This document shows, one piece after another, positions 9,157-17,051 of a stretch of DNA of 64,000 bases. The DNA is taken from assembly GCA_964517125.1 (NCBI GenBank), contig CAZFBD010000001.1:1-64000 (forward strand), given 5' to 3'. The translations under genes were made by a program, and so were the position numbers. This DNA is from SHLQ01 sp964517125. GTDB lineage: Bacteria; Actinomycetota; Acidimicrobiia; Acidimicrobiales; SHLQ01. The notes beneath the pieces were generated by a model. It worked only from the letters and a program-made list of their open reading frames with translations. It was not told the DNA's origin and did no database searches. Within the stretch, counting starts at the first letter, position 1. Each line of letters opens with the position of its first letter.

Positions 9157-9224
9157 GGGCCCTCCAACGACATATGGCCAATTGGCCAAGTGCGATGCTG
9201 GCCAATCTATCTAGGGTTCACCAC
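9157..9224. promoter_or_regulatory. Divergent operator/promoter region, mocR-lysE
   Basis: 68 bp separate the two divergent start codons. They hold a perfect 14-bp palindrome TGGCCAATTGGCCA (9175-9188). A further copy of its half, TGGCCAAT, lies at 9199-9206, so TGGCCAAT recurs as a direct repeat 24 bp apart. MocR regulators commonly bind direct repeats together with an inverted element in such intergenic regions. That this is the site of the neighbouring MocR protein is inference. Confidence 0.6.
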
Positions 9225-9812
9225 ATGGACTTTCCGGCGCTCGTCATCTTGGCTTTCGTCGCCTCGATCACTCCCGGCCCAAACAACCTCATGCTCCTGG
9301 CCTCGGGTATGAACCATGGCGTCCGTCGATCGGTGCCCCACGTCGCTGGGGTGAGCCTGGGGTTTGGGTTCCTCATGTTCGTTGTTGCGCTCGGGTTGGG
9401 CGCCGTCTTCGAGCGCTATCAAGCGGTCGAGTGGACGCTCAAGGGCCTGGGGGCTGCGTATCTGGCGTATCTCGCATGGAAGATCTTTCGGACGACCGGT
9501 GTGGAGTCTGCCGACGGCGCCGATGCTCCCCTGACCTTTCTACAGGCGGCGGCCTTCCAGTGGGTCAACCCGAAAGCGTGGGTCATGGGGACAACGGCCA
9601 CGTCGACGCTCCTTGACCCTGATGCCTCCCTGGTCGGAGGGGCGTTCACGCTGACCGCTGCGTTCTGGGTGGTGAACCTGCCCTGCATCCTGACGTGGAT
9701 GTTCTCGGGCGCGTATGCGGCCCGCTGGGTGGACGACGCCCGCCGGGTGCGCCGAATCAACCAGACCCTCGGTGTGCTGCTTGCCGGAACCGTGGTGTTG
9801 TTGTTGCTCTGA
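9225..9812 (+). CDS. LysE-family amino acid exporter
   Basis: 195 residues with about six hydrophobic segments. The start MDFPALVILAFVASITPGPNN carries the family's hallmark TPGPNN in the first helix, and AFQWVNPKAW in the middle is the second LysE/RhtB signature. Expected role: export of an amino acid or derivative across the cytoplasmic membrane. The ATG at 9225 is chosen over the far upstream start at 9129, which lies inside the mocR gene. Divergence from mocR with a palindromic operator between them suggests regulated export. Confidence 0.9.
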   Translation: MDFPALVILAFVASITPGPNNLMLLASGMNHGVRRSVPHVAGVSLGFGFLMFVVALGLGAVFERYQAVEWTLKGLGAAYLAYLAWKIFRTTGVESADGADAPLTFLQAAAFQWVNPKAWVMGTTATSTLLDPDASLVGGAFTLTAAFWVVNLPCILTWMFSGAYAARWVDDARRVRRINQTLGVLLAGTVVLLLL

Positions 9813-9813
9813 G

Positions 9814-10287
9814 TCAGCTGAGCGGGGCGAGGACCGGCTTCCGACGGTGCTCGAACACGATCATCGTCTGCTCGTCGGTCACGCCGTCGAAGCTGGCGAT
9901 GTTGTCCAGAACCAGGGTCCGCAGTGCGTCGATGCTTCCAACGCTCAGGTTGACCAGCATGTCGTACGGGCCGGTCAGCATCGTGACCGCAACCACCTCG
10001 TCGAGTCCCCACAGCGAGTCGATGAATGCGCTCACCAACGCCTCGGTCTTCGGAGAAATCCGTACCGACACGAGGGCGCTGATCGAACGGCCGAGCGCTT
10101 CCGGAGCGACGTCAGCGTGATACCCGCGGATGACCTGCGCATCTTCGAGCTCACGGAAACGGGTCAGCGACGTCGATGGTGCGACGCCGGCTGCTGCTGC
10201 GAGGGCCTTGTTCGATCGCCGCGCATCTGACTGAAGTTCGTGCAGAAGTGCACGATCGGTTTCGTCAATATTCGGCAACGGATCCAT
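9814..10287 (-). CDS. Lrp/AsnC-family transcriptional regulator
   Basis: 157 residues. An N-terminal winged HTH (IDETDRALLHELQSDARRSNKALAAAAGVAPST) is followed by an RAM/AsnC-type ligand-binding domain, seen in VRISPKTEALVSAFIDSL and VTMLTGPYDMLVNLSV. Members sense amino acids. The gene is convergent with lysE (1 nt apart) and divergent from the indolepyruvate:ferredoxin oxidoreductase gene. This fits control of aromatic or branched amino acid breakdown, an inference from context. Confidence 0.92.
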   Translation of the reverse strand: MDPLPNIDETDRALLHELQSDARRSNKALAAAAGVAPSTSLTRFRELEDAQVIRGYHADVAPEALGRSISALVSVRISPKTEALVSAFIDSLWGLDEVVAVTMLTGPYDMLVNLSVGSIDALRTLVLDNIASFDGVTDEQTMIVFEHRRKPVLAPLS

Positions 10288-10374
10288 TTGTTGAGCATAT
10301 CTTCGAGATCGTGGTGATCTGTGGGTTCAGTGGGCAATCATGGTGGCGATCGCCAAATGATGAAGGCAGGTTCC
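10288..10374. promoter_or_regulatory. Divergent control region, lrp - indolepyruvate oxidoreductase
   Basis: Contains a perfect 12-bp palindrome TGGCGATCGCCA (10344-10355) and an inverted repeat AGATC-N5-GATCT shortly upstream (about 10308-10322). Either could be an operator for the adjacent Lrp protein; the sequence does not match the E. coli Lrp consensus closely. Confidence 0.4.
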
Positions 10375-13300
10375 ATGGGCGCTGCAACAACTCCCTACCG
10401 ACTTGAAGATCGCTACGAGCGGACCGAGGGCCGTGTCCTCCTGAGCGGGATCCAAGCGCTGGCTCGCATTGCCGTGGAGCAGCTCAGGACCGATTCCGAC
10501 AACGGTCTCAACACGGCTGCGCTCATCTCGGGGTATCCGGGATCGCCGCTCGGTGGCTTCGACCTGGAGGTCTCCCGCCTGAAGCGCCAGCTTCCGGACA
10601 TTCCCATCGTTCACCAGCCTGCGGTGAACGAAGAGCTTGGGGCAAGCGCCGTCATGGGGTCCCAGTTGGTGTCCGGCCGGCCAGACGCACAACGGGATGG
10701 CGTGCTCGGAATCTGGTACGGAAAGGCGCCGGGCCTGGACCGTGCCACCGATGCCATCCGGCATGGGGTGTTCGCCGGAACCTCCAGGTTCGGCGGCGCC
10801 GTCGCCATCGTCGGCGACGACCCCATGGCGAAGTCGTCGACCATGCCATCGTCCTCGGATGCAGCACTCGTCGACCTGCACATGCCAATCCTCTATCCGG
10901 GCACGGTGCAGGAGTGTCTGGAACTCGGCCTGCACGCAGTGGCAATCAGCCGGGCATCTGGGCTGTGGTCCGCGATGAAGGTTGTCACCCCCGTTGCCGA
11001 CGGAAGCGGCACCGTCGACCTACCAGTGCTCGCTACCGCACCGGTGATCCCGGAGATCGAGGTCGACGGCGTCCGGTGGGAGAACACCCCGAGCGCTGTC
11101 TTCCTGGGGCCGCGCATGGTGGAGGTTGAACGTGAGTTTCACGAGGTGCGTTCGGTGCTTGCGCAGCGCTACAGCATCGAAAATGCAATCAACCGGGTCA
11201 CGGTCGATCCCGAAGATGCGTGGATCGGTCTGGTGGCCACCGGGTACACGTACACCCAGCTTCTGGAAGCCCTTCGCCGCCTGGGCTTCGACAACGAGGC
11301 AGAACTTGCCTCAGCAGGAATACGACTGCTGCAGCTGCGTATGCCGGTGCCGTTCGACAGCGCCCTCGTCCGACGATTCGCCCGGGGCCTCCAGGAGATC
11401 GTTGTTGTCGAGGAGAAGAACCCGACACTCGAATGGCTGATCAAGGATGCGTTGTATGCGCTCAGCGAACGGCCGAGCGTCGTGGGCAAGACCCACGAGG
11501 ACGGACGTCCGCTCATGCGTCCATGGGGCCGTCTCGACGCTGACGCCATCGTTGGCGGCCTGCGCGACCGGCTCGCAACCAAGCTCGACGACCGCATGGT
11601 CCCATCCCAGGTGGCGTCACCAAAGAAGCGAACACGGATACCGCTGTCCGTCGCCCGCACACCATTCTTCTGCTCGGGATGCCCTCACAACTGGGGCACG
11701 AAGGTTCCGGAGGGCTCGCTGGTTGGTGCCGGGACCGGCTGTCATGGCATGTCGCTGCTCATGGACCCCGAGCGGGTCGGCGAGACCATCGGCATCACGG
11801 CGATGGGCAACGAAGGTGCGCACTGGATCGGAATGGCGCCATTCGTCGACACCGGACACATCGTGCAGAACTTCGGGGACGGCACCTTCTTCCATTCGGG
11901 GCAGCTCGCAGTGCAGGCAGCGGTTGGTTCAGGTACAACCATGACGTTCAAGATTCTCTACAACGACACCGTGGCCATGACCGGCGGACAGGAAGCCACG
12001 CATCGCATCGGTGTCCCCGAGCTGACGCACACGCTCGCTGCCCACGGCGTGCAACGGGTGCTCATCACCACCGACGATCCGGCAACGTACGACACAGCAG
12101 GACTGGCCGACGGTGTGCAGGTCTGGGACCGGAACCGAGTCGTCGAGGCGCAGGAACTGCTGGCCACCATCGATGGGGTTACCGTCCTGATCCACCATCA
12201 GGGGTGCGCCGCCGAGATCCGGCGTGATCGCCGTCGAGGCCGTCTGGACAAGCCGACCACTCGAATCGTGATCAACCACCGAATCTGCGAGGGATGCGGC
12301 GATTGCGGCGACGTGAGCAACTGCCTCTCGGTCCAACCGCTCGACACTCCCCTCGGCCGCAAGACCACGATCGACCAGGCCAGTTGCAACCTCGACCGGT
12401 CGTGCGTCGAGGGCGATTGCCCGTCGTTCATGACGGTGGAGATCGACCCGAATGCTCCAAGCGGAGCACTCGTCGAACCTCCCATTCCGGCGCCCGCCCC
12501 GGGCATCGATGACGCCGTCTCCCGCATGTCCATCCGTATGGCGGGCATCGGTGGGACCGGTGTTGTGACCGTCGCACAAGTGCTCGCAACAGCAGCGATG
12601 CTCGACGGCTGGGACATCCACGGGCTGGACCAGACGGGCCTGTCGCAGAAGGCCGGCCCTGTGGTGTCCGATGTTGTCCTCACCCGTGGCGGCGGAGCTG
12701 CGTCGAACCTGATTGGCGAAGGCGAAGCCACAACGATCCTTGCCTTCGACCAGTTGGTGGGTTCGAGCGACTCCGTGCTCAACGCCGAGGGCCCATCGAC
12801 CCGAGTCATCGGCTCCACCACGGTCACCCCAACCGGAGCGATCGCCGGGGACCCCCGGATCTCATACCCCAGCCAGCATGAGCTCAGAGCCAGATTCGGC
12901 CGCGAGGATGCACGGCTGGATTTGTGGATGGATGCAGCCGAGCTGACCGCGAACCTGGTCGGGGACTCCGCCACGTCCAACGTGTTCGTTCTCGGGGTGG
13001 GTGTGCAGGCCGGCGCGGTTCCGGTTGCCATCAGCCACATCGAAGAGGCGATTCGACTCAACGGCGTAGTGGTGGAAGCAAACCTTGCGGCCTTCGCGTG
13101 GGGGCGAGCGTGGGTGGACGACGCCGCAGCCGTCGAGCAGGCGGCCCGCGAGAACGGTTTCGGTCAAACGCCGTCGGTCGTCGTCTCCTCCCTGCCGGAC
13201 ACGCTGTCACGACGCGTGGCTCGAATCGAGGATCCCTCGTTGGAGCAGCTGGTACGGCTTCGCTCCGCCGACCTCATCGGCTACCAGGATCTTGCGCTCG

Positions 13301-13860
13301 CCGAGCGATATCTCGCCACCATTGAAGCCGTGCTCGCAGCGGAGGTTGGAGCGGATCCGAACTCCACCGAGTTGACCGCTGCGGTCGCGCACGGACTCCA
13401 CAAGTTCATGGCGTACAAGGACGAGTACGAGGTGGCTCGACTCCTGCTCGGGTCCGAAGGAAGCGAGACCGTCCGCTCGGTGGGAGGCACCGACAAGACA
13501 GCCACCTGGCACCTGCACCCCCCAGCGCTTCGGGCTCGAGGCATGGGTCGGAAGCTCCGATTCGGTCATCGGTCGCGTCCAGCAATGCGTGCGTTGGCAG
13601 CAGGAAAGCGGGTCCGCGGAACGGCCTTCGATCCCTTCGGTCGCGCCGAGGTCCGTCGACTCGAACGGGCGCTTCTGGCCGAGTACGAAGCGACGATCGA
13701 CATGCTGCTCGCTGGGCTGACACCCGAAACCCTCGAACATGCGGCCAGGATCGCGCACCTCGCTGACCAGGTTCGCGGCTTCGAGGATCTCAAGATCCGA
13801 CGAGCCGCCGAGTACCGTCAGGCGGTGGCATTGCAGCTGGAGGCCTACGCGGCTGGATGA
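10375..13860 (+). CDS. Indolepyruvate:ferredoxin oxidoreductase, fused alpha/gamma-type single chain
   Basis: About 1161 residues. Order of parts: N-terminal pyruvate-ferredoxin-oxidoreductase-like domain (ALISGYPGSPLGGFD), TPP-binding region (CSGCPHNWGTK about 433, NFGDGTFFHSG about 500), a 4Fe-4S region (CEGCGDCGDVSNC from about 638), a gamma-type domain (GIGGTGVVTVAQ about 723; HGLDQTGLSQKAGPV) and a C-terminal domain of DUF6537 type. It oxidatively decarboxylates aryl- or branched 2-oxo acids to acyl-CoA with ferredoxin. The ATG at 10375 with GGCAGG 5 nt upstream is preferred; ATGs at 10357 and 10360 and a GTG at 10321 are also in frame. Divergent from an Lrp regulator. Confidence 0.92.
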   Translation: MGAATTPYRLEDRYERTEGRVLLSGIQALARIAVEQLRTDSDNGLNTAALISGYPGSPLGGFDLEVSRLKRQLPDIPIVHQPAVNEELGASAVMGSQLVSGRPDAQRDGVLGIWYGKAPGLDRATDAIRHGVFAGTSRFGGAVAIVGDDPMAKSSTMPSSSDAALVDLHMPILYPGTVQECLELGLHAVAISRASGLWSAMKVVTPVADGSGTVDLPVLATAPVIPEIEVDGVRWENTPSAVFLGPRMVEVEREFHEVRSVLAQRYSIENAINRVTVDPEDAWIGLVATGYTYTQLLEALRRLGFDNEAELASAGIRLLQLRMPVPFDSALVRRFARGLQEIVVVEEKNPTLEWLIKDALYALSERPSVVGKTHEDGRPLMRPWGRLDADAIVGGLRDRLATKLDDRMVPSQVASPKKRTRIPLSVARTPFFCSGCPHNWGTKVPEGSLVGAGTGCHGMSLLMDPERVGETIGITAMGNEGAHWIGMAPFVDTGHIVQNFGDGTFFHSGQLAVQAAVGSGTTMTFKILYNDTVAMTGGQEATHRIGVPELTHTLAAHGVQRVLITTDDPATYDTAGLADGVQVWDRNRVVEAQELLATIDGVTVLIHHQGCAAEIRRDRRRGRLDKPTTRIVINHRICEGCGDCGDVSNCLSVQPLDTPLGRKTTIDQASCNLDRSCVEGDCPSFMTVEIDPNAPSGALVEPPIPAPAPGIDDAVSRMSIRMAGIGGTGVVTVAQVLATAAMLDGWDIHGLDQTGLSQKAGPVVSDVVLTRGGGAASNLIGEGEATTILAFDQLVGSSDSVLNAEGPSTRVIGSTTVTPTGAIAGDPRISYPSQHELRARFGREDARLDLWMDAAELTANLVGDSATSNVFVLGVGVQAGAVPVAISHIEEAIRLNGVVVEANLAAFAWGRAWVDDAAAVEQAARENGFGQTPSVVVSSLPDTLSRRVARIEDPSLEQLVRLRSADLIGYQDLALAERYLATIEAVLAAEVGADPNSTELTAAVAHGLHKFMAYKDEYEVARLLLGSEGSETVRSVGGTDKTATWHLHPPALRARGMGRKLRFGHRSRPAMRALAAGKRVRGTAFDPFGRAEVRRLERALLAEYEATIDMLLAGLTPETLEHAARIAHLADQVRGFEDLKIRRAAEYRQAVALQLEAYAAG

Positions 13861-13900
13861 TGTCGGAATGGTGCCAGCGTGAATCGGGGTTGGTACGGAC

Positions 13901-14494
13901 ATGGAACGAAAGCCGCTTGCTCTTCGTCGAGCCGCCTCTCGGCTACAGCGCCCCCTTGTCGGTGAACTGGCGCCCGACATTGTTCTCCAGGACATCGACG
14001 ACAAGCTCTGGAGGCTGAGCGATCAGCGCGAGCAGCACGTGGTCCTGATCTTTCACCGTCACACGCATTGACTGCCGTGCGCAGCCCACGCCGTCGCCGT
14101 GAGCGACCGGCTCGCAGAGCTTGGCCCAAATGCCCAAGTGGTTCTGGTCGTTTTTGGCAATCCGGAACGGGTACGGGAGTACATCGCCAGGCAACCGCTG
14201 GACTACCCGATTCTCGTCGATGCCGACCGGGTCGCCTATCGCCGGTTCGGGTTGGGTCGGGGTTCTGTCTGGCGCGTCTGGGGCCTGCAGGCCGGCCGTC
14301 GGTACCTGGAGCTCTTCCGCGAGAATGGACTCTCCGGACTCCGAGCCCCAACAGAGGATTCCCTGCAACTTGGCGGGGACTTCGTTATCGACCCAAGTGG
14401 TGTGCTCGCGTACGGATTCTGGGGCGACGGCCCCGACGACCGGCCGCCCGTCGAAGAGCTGGTCGAAGCCGTCCATGGCGGTCCGTGCCGCTGA
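13901..14494 (+). CDS. Candidate selenoprotein: AhpC/TSA peroxiredoxin-like protein with UxxC (in-frame TGA at 14069-14071)
   Basis: Reading from ATG 13901 gives 56 codons, a TGA, then 140 codons in the same frame to 14494 (197 residues if TGA is read). The halves form one thioredoxin-fold AhpC/TSA-like protein: GELAPDIVLQDIDD, WRLSDQREQHVVLIFHRHTH, then U57-L-P-C60-AAH, and later PILVDADRVAYRRFGLGR and FVIDPSGVLAYGF. Family members carry RHxxCPFCxxH here, so U57 aligns with the first Cys of CxxC. An upstream in-frame stop (13880) makes ATG 13901 the first possible start. A SECIS-like hairpin follows the TGA. An annotator would otherwise call only 14099-14494, starting at a GTG. It begins 40 nt after the oxidoreductase gene. 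Alternative: a nonsense-mutated pseudogene. Confidence 0.75.
14072..14111 (+). promoter_or_regulatory. Candidate bacterial SECIS element of the peroxiredoxin-like gene
   Basis: Immediately 3' of the TGA at 14069-14071. GTCGC (14093-14097) pairs with GCGAC (14103-14107) around a five-base loop CGTGA. The stem extends with GCC/GGC (14090-14092 with 14109-14111) if C14108 is bulged. The apical loop begins 26 nt after the TGA and has G at its second position. Both features match the bacterial SECIS pattern of an apical loop with G in the first two positions at a suitable distance from UGA. SelB binding is inferred. Confidence 0.6.
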
Positions 14495-14511
14495 TATGGC
14501 TTGCGAAGAAG

Positions 14512-15426
14512 TCAGTTCGCAGAATCGACGACCGCAGCGCGTGCGACTTCCGTACCGAGCCAAAGCAGGACGACTTCGGCGGAGCCGTCGATCGCGACCG
14601 GCGCTCGTACGACTGCGACAGCCGAGCCCCCATCAGCAGGTAGGTCGTTCTGTTCGAACCGTATGTCCGCTGGGATCGTCTTGCCGTCCTGTTCCACCTG
14701 TGCGGCAAAGGCGGAGGTCGAGACCGTTGAGCCCGAATCCTGCGAAACGCGGACGGCAAATGCAGCCACTCCTGTGTCCTGGAGGGCCGAGGAGTAGACG
14801 GTGAGGGTCATATCGTTTGGAGCTGGCCCGGCCTCGGGTGCTTCATCGGCAGGCGGCGAGTTCGTCACATCGGTTGGTGGAGCTATTCGGTCCGACGTCG
14901 CTGGATCCGAGGCCTCGCCGAGGTCATCCGCTTCGGACCCCACGCCTGCTGCGGCAACTTCGGAGTTCGCGCTGATTTCGCCCGCTTCGGGATCCAGGCT
15001 GACTCCTGCAACTTCGGCTTCGACGGCCGCTGCGCTGCTCCACGGTCCAGGCTCGCGTTGTGTAATCCCCGGGCTGTTGAACAGGGTGGATGACAGGCCG
15101 ATGAGTCCGCCAACCACCACGACGGCCACGATCGCAAGTGATGCGGAGCGACCAAGCTGAGGCGCTGAAGCGTCGCTCTCGATCTGTTCTTCCAAATCCA
15201 CGGGCGGCGGTTCGTTGGCGTTTGTCCAACGGGTGTTCGGATTGTGCCTGGCGAGCACGTCTCGGAGGAGCTCAGCGCCTTCTGGAGTCAGTTGTGGCGC
15301 CTCAGCGGGCTCGGCTGCCGACACGGCGTCCTCTCGTTGCGATTGGGCTGGCGACACGCCGTCCGATCGCACGACGCGAACCCGAGGGTGCCGCTCCCAT
15401 CCCAATTCCGCAATGTGTAGATCCAC
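14512..15426 (-). CDS. Single-pass membrane protein with Ala/Glu/Pro-rich extracytoplasmic stalk, unknown function
   Basis: About 304 residues. A cytoplasmic N-terminus of roughly 120 residues precedes one membrane segment (SLAIVAVVVVGGLIGLSSTLF). Then comes a low-complexity acidic stalk rich in Ala, Glu and Ser, and a C-terminal beta-rich domain starting near MTLTVYSSALQDTG, probably outside the cell. No family recognised. The open frame extends to 15504, but its first 26 codons are the REP palindromes at 15439-15477. A GTG at 15426 just after the REP is the likely start, though the original 5' end may have been lost. Convergent with the peroxiredoxin-like gene. Confidence 0.55.
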   Translation of the reverse strand: MDLHIAELGWERHPRVRVVRSDGVSPAQSQREDAVSAAEPAEAPQLTPEGAELLRDVLARHNPNTRWTNANEPPPVDLEEQIESDASAPQLGRSASLAIVAVVVVGGLIGLSSTLFNSPGITQREPGPWSSAAAVEAEVAGVSLDPEAGEISANSEVAAAGVGSEADDLGEASDPATSDRIAPPTDVTNSPPADEAPEAGPAPNDMTLTVYSSALQDTGVAAFAVRVSQDSGSTVSTSAFAAQVEQDGKTIPADIRFEQNDLPADGGSAVAVVRAPVAIDGSAEVVLLWLGTEVARAAVVDSAN

Positions 15427-15438
15427 CCACAGCCCGCC

Positions 15439-15498
15439 AGGGGTCTGACCCCTAAACGGATCTGGGGGTCTGACCCCGAAACGCGGTTGGGTGCCCGA
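15439..15498. repeat. REP palindrome cluster (two GGGGTC-T-GACCCC copies plus GGTG...CACC)
   Basis: AGGGGTCTGACCCCT at 15439-15453 and GGGGTCTGACCCC at 15465-15477 are perfect palindromes around a central T. They are followed by GGTGCCCGACACC at about 15490, a second palindrome type often found beside the first in REP regions. The cluster sits immediately upstream of the membrane protein gene at 14512-15426. Confidence 0.8.
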
Positions 15499-15601
15499 CA
15501 CCATCGGTACCGGACCTCACCTGTCACCTTCTCGTGGAACAGACCGACGACCTCGACCACGGACCTGGGTTCTCTCGCTTGCCCAATCCACGTTTGCCCG
15601 G

Positions 15602-16384
15602 TCAGTCGTTGGTGATCCGTTCCAGGATGGCATCCAATTGCAGATCGATGGCGTCGAAAAGGCCGTTCGCTCTGGTCGCTGACAACACTTGTTCGTTCAG
15701 TCCACCCGGAGTGAGGCAGGCATCGGCGAGCCCCAACAGCTCGGTCGGATCGCTCAACGCCTCGGCTGCGAGACCGTGAAACAAGGCCGATGTATAGCGG
15801 GAGGCGTGATCGGAATCGACGCCGTTTCGCTGCATCCACCGGGAGTTCGTTGCGAGAAACTCGAAGAAGAGACCCATCAGAGCGCTACTCCCAACGAAGG
15901 TCGCGAACGTGGCCTCGTCGTCGACAGGAACGACCGTTCCGATACCGGCAAGGAGCGACTCCAGATCGGACGACGGAGGAAACAGCGGTATTGGGCCCAG
16001 CCCGAAACGATTGGGCGGCATGGGGATGATGCGATGAATTGGTACATCCTCGGCACCGACGGCTGCCTGCAACGTCGCACAGTCGAGCCCGGCCACAAGA
16101 CTGACGAGAACCGTGGATGAATCGATCGTGAGTTTGGAGAGCGCCGCCTCGGCTTGTCCCACGAGGGTCGCGAGGAAGACGACGTCGCTCTCGTCAACAA
16201 TCTGTTGGTTGTCGGAGTGGACGGTGACAGTTGCATGCCGTTCATTCAGCGCAGCTGACCGCTGGCTGGAGCGTTGAGAGGTCAGGATCCGCCCACGATG
16301 TCCCGCAGAATCGATGAGTCCATCGATCAGCACCTCGGCGATCGCCCCCGTGCCGATGAAGCCGAGCGTGAGACCGTCGGACAT
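15602..16384 (-). CDS. Pyrroline-5-carboxylate reductase-like (ProC-type) NAD(P)-dependent reductase
   Basis: 260 residues from the ATG at 16384. An N-terminal Rossmann motif GFIGTGAIAEVL (residues 8-19) is typical of ProC. A C-terminal helical dimerisation domain ends TPGGLNEQVLSATRANGLFDAIDLQLDAI, with the proline-reductase signature region (TPGG). RIIPMPPNRFGLGPIPLFP matches the ProC pattern (MPNTPALVGxG) only loosely. So it may be a ProC paralogue acting on another imine, rather than the proline biosynthetic enzyme. In-frame starts at 16411 and 16474 also exist; neither has a good ribosome-binding site. Confidence 0.7.
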   Translation of the reverse strand: MSDGLTLGFIGTGAIAEVLIDGLIDSAGHRGRILTSQRSSQRSAALNERHATVTVHSDNQQIVDESDVVFLATLVGQAEAALSKLTIDSSTVLVSLVAGLDCATLQAAVGAEDVPIHRIIPMPPNRFGLGPIPLFPPSSDLESLLAGIGTVVPVDDEATFATFVGSSALMGLFFEFLATNSRWMQRNGVDSDHASRYTSALFHGLAAEALSDPTELLGLADACLTPGGLNEQVLSATRANGLFDAIDLQLDAILERITND

Positions 16385-16491
16385 CGAGGAGGCGTTCGGG
16401 GACAGGGCCATCACGAGATCTTCGCAACAAGGGCCTTCGGCAGATGCATCAGCTGAAATTACTGCAATCACCATCGGACGCCAGAGCCACA

Positions 16492-16572
16492 GGGGTCAGA
16501 CCCCCAAACGTAGATAGGGGTCAGACCCCTGAACCGGGTTAGGGGTCTGACCCCTAACGGCGTTTAGGTGCC
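16492..16572. repeat. REP cluster, three GGGGTC-N-GACCCC palindromes
   Basis: Palindromes at 16492-16504 (centre A), 16516-16530 (centre A) and 16538-16558 (arms GTTAGGGGTC and GACCCCTAAC, centre T). After them comes GGTGCCAGGT, apparently a decayed second-type REP. They lie between the convergent-tail region of ectC and the start of the ProC-like gene. Spacing between copies is irregular and there are no unique spacers of constant length. Confidence 0.85.
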
Positions 16573-16636
16573 AGGTTACATTTTGGATGATTTGTCTGGT
16601 CGCTTGGCCCTGGTGGGCCTCCTGCGGTCGAAGGAT

Positions 16637-17020
16637 TCAGAGGATGGGGTACGAGCCGTCCTCGTCGTGGGTTTCTGATCCCACGAGTGCCGGGGTGAAC
16701 ACGCACACGATTCGCATGTCGGTATGGGCGTGCAACTCGTGGCGATCGTGCTTGTCGAGGGTGTACATGACGCCTGGGGACAGCTCGTGGCTCTCCCCAG
16801 TGGCGATGTCCTCGACCACACCTTCGCCCTCGATGATCAGGTTGGCCTCGATGTGGTTCTTGTACTCCATGAGCTGCTTCTGGCCGGCAGCGACCGTGGT
16901 CTGGGTCATGGTGAACCCGACGCCGTCGTCACGCATCAGGTAGCGGGAACTTGTCCAAACACCGGGCTTCTCGGCGTACCGTCCCTGGGCCTTCAGGTCG
17001 GACAACGAACGAACGATCAT
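16637..17020 (-). CDS. ectC: L-ectoine synthase EctC (orphan)
   Basis: 127-residue cupin. MIVRSLSDLKAQGR at the start, the cupin core EYKNHIEANLIIEGEGVVED, YTLDKHDRHELHAHTDMRIVCVFTPALVG and the end ETHDEDGSYPIL follow EctC almost block by block. EctC cyclises N-gamma-acetyl-2,4-diaminobutyrate to the compatible solute ectoine, using a metal held by cupin residues. GGAGG precedes the ATG at 17020. ectA and ectB, normally in the same operon, are not adjacent; orphan EctC proteins are known in other bacteria. Flanked by a REP cluster downstream. Confidence 0.88.
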   Translation of the reverse strand: MIVRSLSDLKAQGRYAEKPGVWTSSRYLMRDDGVGFTMTQTTVAAGQKQLMEYKNHIEANLIIEGEGVVEDIATGESHELSPGVMYTLDKHDRHELHAHTDMRIVCVFTPALVGSETHDEDGSYPIL

Positions 17021-17051
17021 GCGAAAACCTCCGTGGCGACGTTCGCAGACC

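Noticed and set aside
14099..14494. A complete gene starting at GTG 14099
   Set aside because: It would lack the thioredoxin first strands and active site that are encoded in frame directly upstream from 13901; the TGA between them aligns with a redox Cys and has a SECIS-like hairpin.
16492..16572. Possible CRISPR array
   Set aside because: Repeats are short palindromes with irregular 10-20 bp spacing and recur elsewhere with other flanks; no cas genes are present.
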